64,000 bases of DNA from Pararobbsia silviterrae (GCF_003628125.1 NZ_RBZU01000006.1:124001-188000), one strand, 5' to 3'; shown: positions 52,321 through 62,037, counted from the first letter of the stretch. The notes: generated by a model from the letters alone, not told the origin. Program-made: numbers and translations.

Positions 52321-52551
52321 ATGAAGCCCTTCTGCTTCGCGGTCGCAACGGCCCTCGTCATCCAGATCTCCGGTTGCGCGTCATCGGGGACGGCCTCGAA
52401 TGCGCCGCCGCCGCCCGGTTCTTCGGCAGCCAGTTCGACGGACGCCGCGGCGAAACCCCCGAGACTCAGCATCGGTGTCAGGGATCCCGATACCGAATTG
52501 ATTCTCCCGTGGTTCCTCGACGATATCGTCAATCGCGTGAACAATCCCTGA
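52321..52551 (+). CDS. small lipoprotein (76 residues)
   Basis: The signal peptide MKPFCFAVATALVIQ ends with the lipobox ISGC, so Cys19 would be lipidated. A Pro/Ser/Ala-rich linker follows, then PDTELILPWFLDDIVNRVN. GGAG lies 9 bases before this ATG; an upstream start at 52303 would break the signal peptide. Unknown function; no neighbour shares its transcript. Confidence 0.65.
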   Translation: MKPFCFAVATALVIQISGCASSGTASNAPPPPGSSAASSTDAAAKPPRLSIGVRDPDTELILPWFLDDIVNRVNNP

Positions 52552-52573
52552 CGCACCGGCTCGGATGGCTTGT

Positions 52574-54589
52574 TCAGATCGCCGCCTTGCCGCGAATCAT
52601 GAGCCCCATGAAATACAGGCCGCCGAGCAAGGTCGCGACCAGTCCGACCGGAATCTGCAGCGGGAAGAGCGCGTTACGGCCCAGCCAGTCCGCGAGCACC
52701 ATGATCGAAGCGCCGAGCATCGCGGCGGCCGCGAGGTGCGCTCCCGCGCGCCGGAACCCGAGCATGCGGGCCAGATGAGGGGCCATGAGACCGATGAAGC
52801 TGAACGGTCCCATGAGGATCGTCGCGACGCCTGTCATCAGCGCCGCGAGTAACAGCAGCGCGAGTTGACTCGACTGCGTCCCCACGCCGAGACTCGCGGC
52901 CGCGCGTTCGCCGAGCGGCAGGATGTCGAGCCAGCGCACGCAGAGGGCCGTCGCGCCGATGAGCCCGATCGCCGCGATCGAGAACACGGCCGCATCGCGC
53001 GCGCTGACGTCATAGGTCGAACCCGCCATCCACGCAAGCAGGCCGCTCATGCGCGGATCGTCGCTCGCGAGCAGCACGGTCACGAGCGCGCTGAGCGCGG
53101 TGCCGAGCGTCACGCCGACGAGCAGCACGCGTTCGGGTGCGAAGTCATGGCGTCGGCCAAGCGCGAGCAAGACGAGCAGCGTCGCAAACGCGCCCGCGCC
53201 GGCCGCGCCGATCTGCAGGAGGTCGCCGGCCTCGCGCGTCATGAAAAGCAGGCCGATCAGACCGAGCGATGCGCCCGTCGAAATGCCGAGCACCTCGGGG
53301 CTTGCCATGGCATTGCGCGTCACGCGCTGCAGGATCGCGCCCGCGATCGCGAGCATGAGGCCCGCCACGAGCGCCGCCGCGACGCGCGGTCCGCGCCAGT
53401 GCAGCATCGCCGCATCGTGGCCGAGCGAGGCATGCCATCCGTGCGCGGAAGCGCCCAACGCGAGCGCCATCACGACAGCCGTCGCAAGCACGAGCGCGCC
53501 GCATGCGATCGAGAAGGACATCTTGGGTGATTTGCCCGGCGTCATGCTTGACGGTGTATCGGGGACGACCGGGCGCGCGGGCAAACGCGGCAGCAGCCAG
53601 AACAGAAACGGCGCGCCGAGCAGCGACAGCGCCGCGCCGGTCGGAATGCCCGCCCATGCGCCCGTCAACGATTGCATGATTTCGTCGGCGCTCCAGAGCA
53701 AGGCGGCGCCGAACAGCGGCGCCCAGATCAGCCGGTCCTTGAAGCGGCGCGCGCCGGTCAGTCTGACGATCGTCGGCGCGAGCATGCCGAGAAAACCGAT
53801 GACCCCGACCGACGCGACGACGGATGCCGCGAGATAGACCGCCAACGCGAGCGCGCCGAGCTTCACGAAACGAAGCGGGACACCGAGACCCCGCGCGCGT
53901 TCGTCGGACAGCGACAACGTCGTGAGCGGGCGCGCGAGTATCGCGGCGAGCACCGCGCCGATGACGAGGCACGGAAACAGCGTCGTCGGCGCATCCCAGT
54001 TGTTCTGGTTCAGCGCGCCCGCGTCCCAGATGAACAACGACTGCAGTGCGTCGTGATGCAGCACGATCAGAACGGCATTGATCGAGCCGCAATAGAAATT
54101 CAACAACAGGCCCGCGAGAATCAGCGAGACCGGCGCGAGGCGGCGGCGCCATGCGAGCGCGACGACGCACAGCATGCCGAGCGCCGCGCCTGCGAACGCG
54201 ATCCACGATTGCCCGGCGAAGAGCCATTGCGGCGCGAACAGCAAGGCGATCGACAGCGCGAGCGAAGCCCCGGCCGATACGCCGAGCGTCGTCGGCTCCG
54301 CGAGCGGATTGCGCAGCACTTGCTGGAAGATCGTGCCGGCCAAAGACAGCAGTGCGCCTGCAAGCACGCAGACGACGAGCCGCGGCAGATCGCTGCCGTA
54401 TATGACGAGTTGGCGGATGTCGTCGAGGTCGGGCGACCGTATCGCTTGCCCCCAGAGCCGCATCGGCAACTGCATGTCGATCCGATGCGCGAACAGCGCC
54501 AGCGCGACACACGCGAGCGCGCCGGTCAGCCAGGCCGGATGCATCGAAAACGCGGGGCGTATCGCGCGCGCCGCGATGCGTTCATCCAT
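52574..54589 (-). CDS. fhuB: Fe(3+)-hydroxamate ABC permease FhuB (double length)
   Basis: 671 residues in two homologous halves of FecCD type, as in FhuB, which alone replaces the usual permease dimer. Each half has about ten membrane segments, with landmarks SGLPR-like YGSDLPRLVVCVLAGALLSLAG and GFLGMLAPTIVR in the first half, and VAALVAGLMLAIAGAILQ and GPFSFIGLMAPHLARML in the second. It overlaps the binding-protein gene by 8 bases. The operon ends here with no ATPase (fhuC) gene, so a remote one is needed. Confidence 0.92.
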   Translation of the reverse strand: MDERIAARAIRPAFSMHPAWLTGALACVALALFAHRIDMQLPMRLWGQAIRSPDLDDIRQLVIYGSDLPRLVVCVLAGALLSLAGTIFQQVLRNPLAEPTTLGVSAGASLALSIALLFAPQWLFAGQSWIAFAGAALGMLCVVALAWRRRLAPVSLILAGLLLNFYCGSINAVLIVLHHDALQSLFIWDAGALNQNNWDAPTTLFPCLVIGAVLAAILARPLTTLSLSDERARGLGVPLRFVKLGALALAVYLAASVVASVGVIGFLGMLAPTIVRLTGARRFKDRLIWAPLFGAALLWSADEIMQSLTGAWAGIPTGAALSLLGAPFLFWLLPRLPARPVVPDTPSSMTPGKSPKMSFSIACGALVLATAVVMALALGASAHGWHASLGHDAAMLHWRGPRVAAALVAGLMLAIAGAILQRVTRNAMASPEVLGISTGASLGLIGLLFMTREAGDLLQIGAAGAGAFATLLVLLALGRRHDFAPERVLLVGVTLGTALSALVTVLLASDDPRMSGLLAWMAGSTYDVSARDAAVFSIAAIGLIGATALCVRWLDILPLGERAAASLGVGTQSSQLALLLLAALMTGVATILMGPFSFIGLMAPHLARMLGFRRAGAHLAAAAMLGASIMVLADWLGRNALFPLQIPVGLVATLLGGLYFMGLMIRGKAAI

Positions 54590-55553
54590 GGGCGCGTTCC
54601 GTTTGTGAGCCGAGCGCGACGAGTCCCGCCGTCAGCGCCTGTGCGAACTGGACCGCGCTCGAGAGCGCGCCGTACGCGAAGAAGCCGGGCAACGGTTCGA
54701 CGCGCCGGTCGCGCACGAAAGGCAGGTGCTGCCAGAGCAGACTGCGGCTCAGGTTGTGGAGCGCGATCCGGTCGGAGGCGCCATGGCTGATATAGAACAT
54801 CGACGCGTCTCGGTAAGCCGCGAGTGCTTCGATGCCCTGCAGCAGATAGCCGGAGTCGGTCGAGCCCGGCCATGCATTGCGCACGCCGAGCTGATCCATG
54901 ACATCCTGCATCAGACTGTTGGGGCCGTACAGATAGAGATGCCGTCCATCGTCATAGAGATCGACGACGAGAATCGGAGGAAGTGTGCCGAGCATCGATA
55001 CGGTTCGCGCGCATGCCGCGAGCGCATCGCCGACCGCGTCGAGATACCGCTGCGCATCGCGTTCGCAGCCGACGCGCGTCGCGAGCCGACGCGTCTCGGC
55101 GACGGCGCGCGCATACGGCCGACCGTGCTGCGCATCGTAGATGTCGACCGTGAAAGTCGGGGCCAGCGTGGCGAGACGTGAGGCGAGATGCGTCTGGTTC
55201 GTGTCGATGACGATGAGTTCGGGCGCGAGCTGTTCGAGCAGTTCGAGATTCGGTTCGTCGTGGCTGCCGAGATCGAGGGTCGGCTCGGGCATCGGGGGCA
55301 GCGCGCCCGCGCGCGGATAGTCGAAGCGCTCGGTCACGGCGATCGGCGCGATGCCGATCGACAGCAGCATCTGCGCACCGGCCCAACTCAACGAGACGAT
55401 GCGCGGCGATGCGTCGACGCGCATCGGACGCGCGGGCGCGGCCCATGCAACGTGGCCCGATGCGCCGAAGGCGGACAGCGCGGCCGTCGATCCGAGCGCG
55501 CCGATCGTCTTCAGAAGGGCGCGCCGGTCATGATGTCTGATGCGTAGGGGCAT
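54582..55553 (-). CDS. siderophore ABC transporter substrate-binding protein (FhuD-like)
   Basis: 323 residues. A twin-arginine signal (DRRALLKTIGALG) suggests Tat export, as in FhuD homologues. The periplasmic-binding fold opens PRIVSLSWAGAQMLLSIGIAPIAVTERFDY and has ELLEQLAPELIVID. Delivers the ferric-hydroxamate to FhuB. Gap to the receptor gene is 35 bases. Confidence 0.9.
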   Translation of the reverse strand: MPLRIRHHDRRALLKTIGALGSTAALSAFGASGHVAWAAPARPMRVDASPRIVSLSWAGAQMLLSIGIAPIAVTERFDYPRAGALPPMPEPTLDLGSHDEPNLELLEQLAPELIVIDTNQTHLASRLATLAPTFTVDIYDAQHGRPYARAVAETRRLATRVGCERDAQRYLDAVGDALAACARTVSMLGTLPPILVVDLYDDGRHLYLYGPNSLMQDVMDQLGVRNAWPGSTDSGYLLQGIEALAAYRDASMFYISHGASDRIALHNLSRSLLWQHLPFVRDRRVEPLPGFFAYGALSSAVQFAQALTAGLVALGSQTERAHG

Positions 55554-55588
55554 ACCTCGATCTATCCGTGCGCATCAAACGACGTCGA

Positions 55589-57862
55589 TCACCATTGATA
55601 CGTCGCGCGGCCGACCACGGTCAGGCGCTGATCATACGTGCAGTAGTCGGCGGCCTGGCAGTTCACATACACGCGGTCGAACAGATTCTGCGCGTTGACC
55701 GAGAAGCGCCAGTGGCGAATGTCGTAATGCACGGCCGCATCGACGAGCGTCATCGACGGCATCAGCAGCGTATTGGCCTCGTCGCCGAACTGCGGGCTCA
55801 GATAGCGCACGCCGCCGCCGACGCCGAAGCCCGTGAGCAAGCCGCCCGAGAACGTCTTGTCGAGCCACGCGCTCGCCATATTGTGCGGGACGTTGACGGC
55901 GCGATTACCCGCATAGCCTTGATCGCTTTGCGTGATCACGCCGTTCATATACGTGTACGCGGCCGTCAGACTCACGCCCGATCCAAGATCGGCGACGCCC
56001 GATAGTTCGACGCCCTGCACGCGCTGGCCGCCCATCTGCACGACGAAGTTGCCGTCGGGATGCTCGTAGTCGGGCTCGGTCACGTTCTTCTGCAGGATGT
56101 TGTAGAGCGACAGCATCGCGAAGCTTTTCTGGCCCGCGGGCTGGTACTTGACCCCGACTTCGAAGCTTTGGCCCGTCGTGGGCTTGAGCGCCGCTCCGTT
56201 ATACGTGTTGCCGAGACCCGGCGTGAACGATGTCGAATAACTCATGTACGGCGCGAGACCGGTGTCGGACAGATAGACGAGACCCGCGCGCCACGTGAAG
56301 CGATTTTCGGCGTTGCTTTGGTCGGTTTCGCCCGCGAGCCGGTCGTATTCGTCCGTATGCGCGGAGTCTTCGCGTACCCCGAGCGTGCCGATCAGATTGC
56401 CGAAGCGGATCTGGTCCTGCGCGTAGACGCCGGTCTGTTCGACATGATGCTCGACGCTGTAGTCGACGCCGCCGAGCACGATCGGACCGCCGTAGATCGG
56501 GTTGTAGAGATTGAGCGACGGCACCGACGTCGCGTCGTTTTCGGCCCAGCGGTCGACCGCATGCAGATAGTCGATGCCGACGAGCGCCGTATGTTGAAGC
56601 GGGCCCGTGTCGAACTTGAATTGCGCCTGATTGTCGACGGTGAAGCTGTCGGAGCTCGCTTGCGCGGCGAACGCATAGCGGTCGAGCGTTTCGAGATCGT
56701 CTTCGAGTCCGGCGCTGCCGACGGTCTCTTCATCGAAGTTGACGTGCGTGTAGCGGAAATTCTGGCGCAAGGTCAGCCAGTCGTTGACGCGGTGTTCGAG
56801 CTCGTATCCGATGCCGACCTCGGTGCGCCGGATCTGATTGAAGTCGGGTTCGCCTTCGAACAGGTTCGTGCCGATCGTCGCGCCGAGCGGACCCGGATAC
56901 AGCGTGCCGACGGCGGGCAGATCGACCGTGGGGATGCTTGTGTTCCGGTAGTCGAAGTGCGAGAGCAGCGTGAACGTCGTGTCCGCGCTCGGTTTCCACG
57001 TGAGCGCGGGGGCGATGTAGAAGCGCTTGTCCGTCTGATAGTCCTGCTGCGAACCGTCGACGTGCGCATCGCCGGTCACGCGGTAAAGCAGCGAGCCGTC
57101 TTGCGTGACGGGACCGCTGAGATCGAAGCGGCCGCCCACGCTGCCGAAGCTGCCGACGTCGAACGACACTTCGTGAAGCGGATCGTCGGTCGGGCGCTTC
57201 GTGACGAGATTGATCATGCCGCCCGGGATGTTCTGGCCGTAGAGCACCGAGGCCGGTCCGCGCAGCACGTCGATGCGTTCGAGCGCGTAGGGATCGACCG
57301 TCGGCGCGAGCAGCGTGAAATAGGTTTCGGTCGACAGGCCGTCGACGAACGGAAACTGGTTCGGGAAGCCCCGCACCATGAAGTAGTCGACCGTATTGTT
57401 GAGCGCGCCGTATTCCTCGCCGATGACGCCGGCCGTGTAACGCAGTGCCTGCCCCACCGTTTGCGCGCCCTGCGCCTGGATCTGATCGGCCGTGATGACG
57501 GAGATCGACTGCGGCGTTTCGACGAGCGGCGTATCGGTCTTCGTGCCCGTCGCGCTTCGCGTTGCGACAAAGCCGCTCACGGGGCCCGTCGCCGTCTCGG
57601 TTTCGCGCTTGTCGGACACGATGACGGCCGGCAGCGATTCCGTCGGCGGCGACGCATCTCCGCCTTGCACGGCCGGCGCGGGCGCCGCCGTCGAGTCGTC
57701 CTGGCCCGCGGCCTGCGCATGGACCGAGCACGCGAGCATGCAGGCCGCCGCGATGATCGATGCGCGCAGCGGGTGTCGCTCGCGCGGGTGGGTCGTTCGG
57801 TCCGAGCCGGCCGCTGCCGGATGGAAATCTGTCTGCTGCATCCCCGTTGTGCTCGTTGTCAT
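55589..57862 (-). CDS. TonB-dependent siderophore receptor
   Basis: About 757 residues. After the signal peptide the TonB box is LPAVIVSDKRE, then the plug (VETPQSISVITADQI, VDYFMVRGFPNQFPFVDGL, DVLRGPASVLYGQNIPGGMINLVTKRPT) and a 22-strand barrel ending VGRATYQW with a terminal Trp. The NCQAADYC cysteine pair near the end is the FhuA/FoxA C-terminal signature, so a hydroxamate ligand is likely. Start at ATG 57862, 57892 or 57841 is uncertain. A Fur box lies 70 bases upstream. Confidence 0.92.
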   Translation of the reverse strand: MTTSTTGMQQTDFHPAAAGSDRTTHPRERHPLRASIIAAACMLACSVHAQAAGQDDSTAAPAPAVQGGDASPPTESLPAVIVSDKRETETATGPVSGFVATRSATGTKTDTPLVETPQSISVITADQIQAQGAQTVGQALRYTAGVIGEEYGALNNTVDYFMVRGFPNQFPFVDGLSTETYFTLLAPTVDPYALERIDVLRGPASVLYGQNIPGGMINLVTKRPTDDPLHEVSFDVGSFGSVGGRFDLSGPVTQDGSLLYRVTGDAHVDGSQQDYQTDKRFYIAPALTWKPSADTTFTLLSHFDYRNTSIPTVDLPAVGTLYPGPLGATIGTNLFEGEPDFNQIRRTEVGIGYELEHRVNDWLTLRQNFRYTHVNFDEETVGSAGLEDDLETLDRYAFAAQASSDSFTVDNQAQFKFDTGPLQHTALVGIDYLHAVDRWAENDATSVPSLNLYNPIYGGPIVLGGVDYSVEHHVEQTGVYAQDQIRFGNLIGTLGVREDSAHTDEYDRLAGETDQSNAENRFTWRAGLVYLSDTGLAPYMSYSTSFTPGLGNTYNGAALKPTTGQSFEVGVKYQPAGQKSFAMLSLYNILQKNVTEPDYEHPDGNFVVQMGGQRVQGVELSGVADLGSGVSLTAAYTYMNGVITQSDQGYAGNRAVNVPHNMASAWLDKTFSGGLLTGFGVGGGVRYLSPQFGDEANTLLMPSMTLVDAAVHYDIRHWRFSVNAQNLFDRVYVNCQAADYCTYDQRLTVVGRATYQW

Positions 57863-57932
57863 GTCAGAAAGCGTTCGTGTGGCGCGGCGCATCGTGTGCC
57901 TGCGCCGCCAAGGCTGCCGCGACGGATCGTGA

Positions 57933-57951
57933 GAGAATGAGAATCATTACT
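57933..57951. promoter_or_regulatory. Fur box upstream of the siderophore receptor
   Basis: GAGAATGAGAATCATTACT matches 15 of 19 positions of the Fur consensus GATAATGATAATCATTATC. It lies 70 bases before the receptor start and 115 bases before the divergent AraC gene. Iron-Fur repression of one or both is expected. Confidence 0.8.
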
Positions 57952-58066
57952 GACTCAATCGGGACGATCTTACGTGCGCGGCGAAGTGCATGAAGGATAC
58001 GGTCGACCGTTTCGCTGTGTATTGCCAATCGATGTTGCAAACAGGTCAATTACTTGCCCGAATTCG

Positions 58067-58903
58067 ATGAAATCAGCCGAAATCGAGAATCTCCATACGG
58101 CCTGGCCCTGGCGCGCGATCCATACGGCGGGATCGGCGGCGCCGCTCGTGGTCAGCGCATGGGAATACGGGAGCGGCGAGCGCGAGATCTGGCATGCGCA
58201 CCAAGAGGCGCAAATGATCTATGTGACGCGTGGCGTGTTGCGCGTGTCGACGCCGGCGGGCATCTGGACGCTGCCGCCGTTTCACGGGATCTGGCTGCCG
58301 CCGACGGTGCTTCACGAGCTTCAGGCGGTCGGCGCGGTCGCGGTCCGCAGCGCGTTGATCGCGCCGGAGGCCTCGCTCGCGGTCCAAGAATGGAAGCAAT
58401 GCCGCGTGTTGCGCGTCGGTCCCTTGCTCGACGCGCTCGTCGGCACGCTCACGGGACCGATCGACGAGGCGGATCCGCGCTCGGAACTCGTTGTCTCGCT
58501 GTTTCTGCTCGAACTGTCGAAAGCACAGACCGCATTGACGAGCGGCGCGCTTCCGCTGCCGCATGATCGGCGCTTGCGCATGATCTGCGAGCAGTTGCTG
58601 GCCGATCCGCAGAACAACGACACGATCGAGCTCTGGAGCGAGCGCGTCGGCGCGAGTGTGCGCACGCTCGCGCGTCTGTTCAGGGAGGAGACGGGGCTGA
58701 GCTTCGGTCAGTGGCGACAGCAGCTTCGGCTCGTCGAAGCGATGACGCGGCTCGCGCTCGGCATCCCCGTGTCGACGATCGCCGTCGAACTCGGTTATCA
58801 AAGTTCGAGCGCATTTATTTCGATGTTCCGGAAAGTGCTTGGCGATACGCCGCAGCGCTATCTAAGACGGTTTGAAGACACAAGGGACGCGTTAGCGACC
58901 TGA
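58067..58903 (+). CDS. AraC family transcriptional regulator (cupin plus HTH)
   Basis: 278 residues. The N-terminal cupin (EIWHAHQEAQMIYVTRGVLRV, LPPFHGIWLPP, HELQAVG) and C-terminal HTH (WSERVGASVRTLARLFREETG, GIPVSTIAVELGYQSSSAFISMF) fit the RipA/NimR-like group. It is divergent from the siderophore receptor and shares its Fur box region, so it is a likely activator of siderophore uptake, as known for other AraC proteins next to TonB receptors. The upstream in-frame sequence lacks a ribosome site. Confidence 0.88.
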   Translation: MKSAEIENLHTAWPWRAIHTAGSAAPLVVSAWEYGSGEREIWHAHQEAQMIYVTRGVLRVSTPAGIWTLPPFHGIWLPPTVLHELQAVGAVAVRSALIAPEASLAVQEWKQCRVLRVGPLLDALVGTLTGPIDEADPRSELVVSLFLLELSKAQTALTSGALPLPHDRRLRMICEQLLADPQNNDTIELWSERVGASVRTLARLFREETGLSFGQWRQQLRLVEAMTRLALGIPVSTIAVELGYQSSSAFISMFRKVLGDTPQRYLRRFEDTRDALAT

Positions 58904-58968
58904 CGTATGCTCACGGCTTCGAGGATCGCGCCGATTGCGTTCGATCCGGACTTGAAAACGAGGTGGGG

Positions 58969-59250
58969 ATGCAGATCGCTAGGCGCAATGGTGTAGTGTC
59001 GGTCGATGTCAGCGGTATCCGAACAATCGGAGAGTCCGCGACGCAACGAGTCGATTTCGAGTCGGGCGGCGGCGCCGGGTTCTCCACGATCCCGCTCGTC
59101 TCCGCGATAGCTCTGGGTGACGTGCCGTATGCGATCAATTTGTCCGGCGTCGGCCTGGAAGGCTTTACGTTAACGTTGACTGCGCTGCAGCCGCCGCAGA
59201 GCGGGATCCCAAGCGTTGAAGTCGATTGGTTGGCTCTCCCGGGTTCTTGA
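58969..59250 (+). CDS. small H-type lectin domain protein
   Basis: 93 residues from an ATG with GAGG five bases upstream. The pattern TQRVDFESGGGAGF, then PLVSAIALG, INLSGVGLEGFTLTLTA and SVEVDWLALPG matches the H-type lectin beta-sandwich (as in the snail agglutinin domain), where the final VxWLA strand is typical. No signal peptide is seen. H-type lectins often appear as domains of larger phage-tail or secreted proteins; here the domain stands alone, so it may be a remnant or a free lectin. It follows the AraC gene by 65 bases. Confidence 0.55.
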   Translation: MQIARRNGVVSVDVSGIRTIGESATQRVDFESGGGAGFSTIPLVSAIALGDVPYAINLSGVGLEGFTLTLTALQPPQSGIPSVEVDWLALPGS

Positions 59251-59335
59251 ACCGACGCGCGTTGGCGAACGTATCGCGACATCGGCTCGATGCACTCGGT
59301 GAACGGCTCGGAAAGCGCAATCCGTCATGATGCGT

Positions 59336-60253
59336 TCAAAGCACGTCGGTCGGTTCGATCATCGCGGGAATCTGTGCTTTTAGCGCGTCGATCGCGACGC
59401 GCGTTTTCGCGCGCAGATGACGCACGTTGGGCCAGACCGCATAGACGTTTTGCGAACGCACGCGATACCGGTTGAGCACGGGCACGAGCGCGCCGCTCTT
59501 GACGTAACGCGTGAGCAGCCAGCATGGCAGCCACGCGAGCCCATGTCCGTCGATGGCCGCTGCCGCAATCGCCTGGATGTCGTCCATGCTGACCTGCGAT
59601 CGAATCCGGATCGGCTGTGGTTTGCCGCTCGAATCCGGTACGTCCCACGGCGCAATGGCGCCGGCGCGCGAATACGCGATCGCCACGTGATCGTCGAGTT
59701 CCTCGATGCGCGTCGGCGTGCCGTGCTTCGCCAGGTAGTCGGGCGAGGCCGCGATCATGATGTGCTGCGCGCCGAGATGCCGCGCCGCGAGTACGCTGCT
59801 GTCGCGCAACTCGCCGATGCGTACGACGAGATCGAGTCCCTCTTCGATCAGGTCCGTAAAGCGATCGGTAAACGAGATGTCGATCTGCAGTTTCGGATAT
59901 TGATGCGCGAGGCCGAGCAACACCGGCGCGACGCACAAATGGCCGAACGCCTCGGGCACGCTGACGCGCAAGCGTCCTTCGGGTTCGACGCGGCTCGTAT
60001 CGAATGCGGCTTCGACGCTTTCGAGTTCCGCGAGCGCGCGCACGCAACGCGCGTAATACGCGTGGCCTTCGGTCGTGAGCGTTTGTGTGCGCGTCGTGCG
60101 ATGAAGCAGTCGCACACCGAGCCGCGTTTCAAGCCGCGTGATGGCCTTGCCGACCGCCGAACGCGTCAGATGCATGCGTTCGGCCGCCTGCGCAAAACTC
60201 CCGGCCTCGACGACCTGTACGAAAGTCACGACCCCATCGAGCTTTTCTCTCAT
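59336..60253 (-). CDS. LysR family transcriptional regulator
   Basis: 305 residues. The N-terminal winged helix VTFVQVVEAGSFAQAAERM with LTRSAVGKAITRLE is typical, followed by the LysR effector domain (PEGRLRVSVPEAFG, GEGLDLVVRIG-like EEGLDLVVRIGEL). Divergent from a drug-efflux MFS gene it probably regulates. The Met at 60253 is chosen because the family begins MxxLDxxxxF; an upstream ATG at 60307 is possible. Confidence 0.92.
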   Translation of the reverse strand: MREKLDGVVTFVQVVEAGSFAQAAERMHLTRSAVGKAITRLETRLGVRLLHRTTRTQTLTTEGHAYYARCVRALAELESVEAAFDTSRVEPEGRLRVSVPEAFGHLCVAPVLLGLAHQYPKLQIDISFTDRFTDLIEEGLDLVVRIGELRDSSVLAARHLGAQHIMIAASPDYLAKHGTPTRIEELDDHVAIAYSRAGAIAPWDVPDSSGKPQPIRIRSQVSMDDIQAIAAAAIDGHGLAWLPCWLLTRYVKSGALVPVLNRYRVRSQNVYAVWPNVRHLRAKTRVAIDALKAQIPAMIEPTDVL

Positions 60254-60263
60254 CGGACGTTTT

Positions 60264-60308
60264 ATTGGTTCCTGGTGGGAATCTATTATGGGATTGAATT
60301 GAGCCAAT
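60264..60308. promoter_or_regulatory. candidate LysR operator between the LysR and MFS genes
   Basis: ATTGGTTC (60264-60271) and GAGCCAAT (60301-60308) form a 7-of-8 inverted repeat around an AT-rich core with GGGAATC and GGGATTG. Position between divergent genes and the AT-rich centre suit a LysR site; the pattern was found by eye and is not scored. Confidence 0.3.
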
Positions 60309-60396
60309 AGGGGAATCTCGTTCCCGTAGACTGATTTCGACCTATTCGCCGATCGTCTCCGCTCAGGAGCCGCGGCGTATTTTTTCGGAGTCAGCC

Positions 60397-62010
60397 ATGC
60401 AGGTCTGCGAGATCGAACACGATGCTTGCCTCAACGAAAGCGCCGCGACGCGCGCGCGCCGCAATACCCTCGCATTGCTCGCCGTGTGTCTGGCGGCCAT
60501 GATGTTCAGCCTTGAAATATCGAGTGTGCCCGTGATCCTGCCGACGCTCGAGGTCGTATTGCACGGCGACTTCAAGCAGATCGAATGGATCATGAATGCC
60601 TATACGCTCGCATGCACGACGGTGCTGATGGCGACGGGCACGCTGGCCGATCGCTTCGGCCGCAAGCGCGTCTTTGTCGTCGCCACGCTGCTGTTCGGCG
60701 TGGCGTCGCTTGCGTGCGGTCTGGCATCGAGCATGTCGATGCTGATCGCAAGCCGCTTTCTTCAGGGCGCGAGCGGCGGCGCGATGCTGATTTGTCTCGT
60801 CGCCGTGCTTTCGCATCAATTTCCCCAAGGCGCCGAGCGCGCGCGAGCGTTTAGCGTATGGGGCATCGTGCTGGGCATCGGGCTCGGGTTCGGCCCCTTG
60901 GTCGGCGGCGCGATCGTCGCTTTGTCGAACTGGAAGTGGGTCTTCTGGGTTCATGTGCTCATCACGGTCGTCGTGCTGGGTCTGGCCAGGCTCGGTGTGC
61001 GTGAGTCGCGCGATCCGCAAGCGCGCAAGCTCGACGTCGCCGGCATGGTCACGTTGTCGGCCGCCGTGTTCGGCTTCGTCTGGTTCATCACGCATGGCGC
61101 CGACGAAGGCGTGACATCGTCGTCGGCGTTGACGGCGCTGGCATTCAGCGCCGTGTGCTTGATCGCGTTTCTTAGGGTCGAAAAGCGCAGCCCGCATCCG
61201 TTGTTCGATTTTTCGGTCTTGAAGGTGCGCGCATTTTCAGGTGCTTTAGCAGGGTCGGCCGGCATGAATTGCAGCTTCTGGCCGTTCATTATTTATTTGC
61301 CGATTTATTTCCAAAGCGCATTGGGCGACACGCCGTTGACCGCGGGCATTTCGCTGCTTGCCTATACCTTGCCGACACTCGTGTTCCCGCCGATCGGCGA
61401 GCGTCTCGCGGTCCGCTATGCGCCGGCCTATGTGATCCCCGGCGGACTGTTGACGATCGGCATCGGTTTCTTTCTGATGCGGCTCGGTATCGCGGCCGAT
61501 CATGCGAACGGCACGCTCATGGTGCTCGGCTGCCTGATCGCGGGCGCGGGGCTCGGTTTGACCAACACGCCTGTGACGAACACGACGACGGGCTCGGTGT
61601 CGGCGGCGCGCGCGGGCATGGCGTCGGGCATCGACATGAGTGCGCGATTCATCACGCTCGCGATCCATATCGCATTGATGGGTGCGCTGCTCGTCAAGGG
61701 CGTGTCACGGCATCTCGAACAAGCCTTGAGCGCGACGCCGCTAGCCGGCGCGCACGCCGGATCGTGGCAGCAGCTCGCGAGTCGTGTCGCATCGGGCGAT
61801 CTGGCTTCGCTCGACGTCGGCGCGTCGGCGTCGCTGTCCGCGGTGCAACTCGATGCGGTCGGCCGGGCCGCGCTCGTCAATGGATTCGGTTGGGTCACGC
61901 TGTATGGCGGGATCGCGGTCTGCGTGCTCGCGTTGATCAGCTACGCGCTGTTCTCGGGCGGACTGCGCGGCGTGCGTCGATCCGCCGAGCGTGCGCTCGA
62001 CAACGCATGA
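60397..62010 (+). CDS. MFS drug efflux transporter (DHA2/EmrB-QacA type)
   Basis: 537 residues with 14 predicted membrane segments, the DHA2 layout. Motif A is GTLADRFGRKRVF after segment 2, and VLGIGLGFGPLVGGAIV in segment 5 resembles the antiporter motif C. Typical members expel drugs or biocides with proton exchange. There is no EmrA-like adaptor gene next to it. Probably induced through the divergent LysR regulator. Confidence 0.9.
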   Translation: MQVCEIEHDACLNESAATRARRNTLALLAVCLAAMMFSLEISSVPVILPTLEVVLHGDFKQIEWIMNAYTLACTTVLMATGTLADRFGRKRVFVVATLLFGVASLACGLASSMSMLIASRFLQGASGGAMLICLVAVLSHQFPQGAERARAFSVWGIVLGIGLGFGPLVGGAIVALSNWKWVFWVHVLITVVVLGLARLGVRESRDPQARKLDVAGMVTLSAAVFGFVWFITHGADEGVTSSSALTALAFSAVCLIAFLRVEKRSPHPLFDFSVLKVRAFSGALAGSAGMNCSFWPFIIYLPIYFQSALGDTPLTAGISLLAYTLPTLVFPPIGERLAVRYAPAYVIPGGLLTIGIGFFLMRLGIAADHANGTLMVLGCLIAGAGLGLTNTPVTNTTTGSVSAARAGMASGIDMSARFITLAIHIALMGALLVKGVSRHLEQALSATPLAGAHAGSWQQLASRVASGDLASLDVGASASLSAVQLDAVGRAALVNGFGWVTLYGGIAVCVLALISYALFSGGLRGVRRSAERALDNA

Positions 62011-62037
62011 AGTCGCGACGCCGAGGCGACGCCTGCG

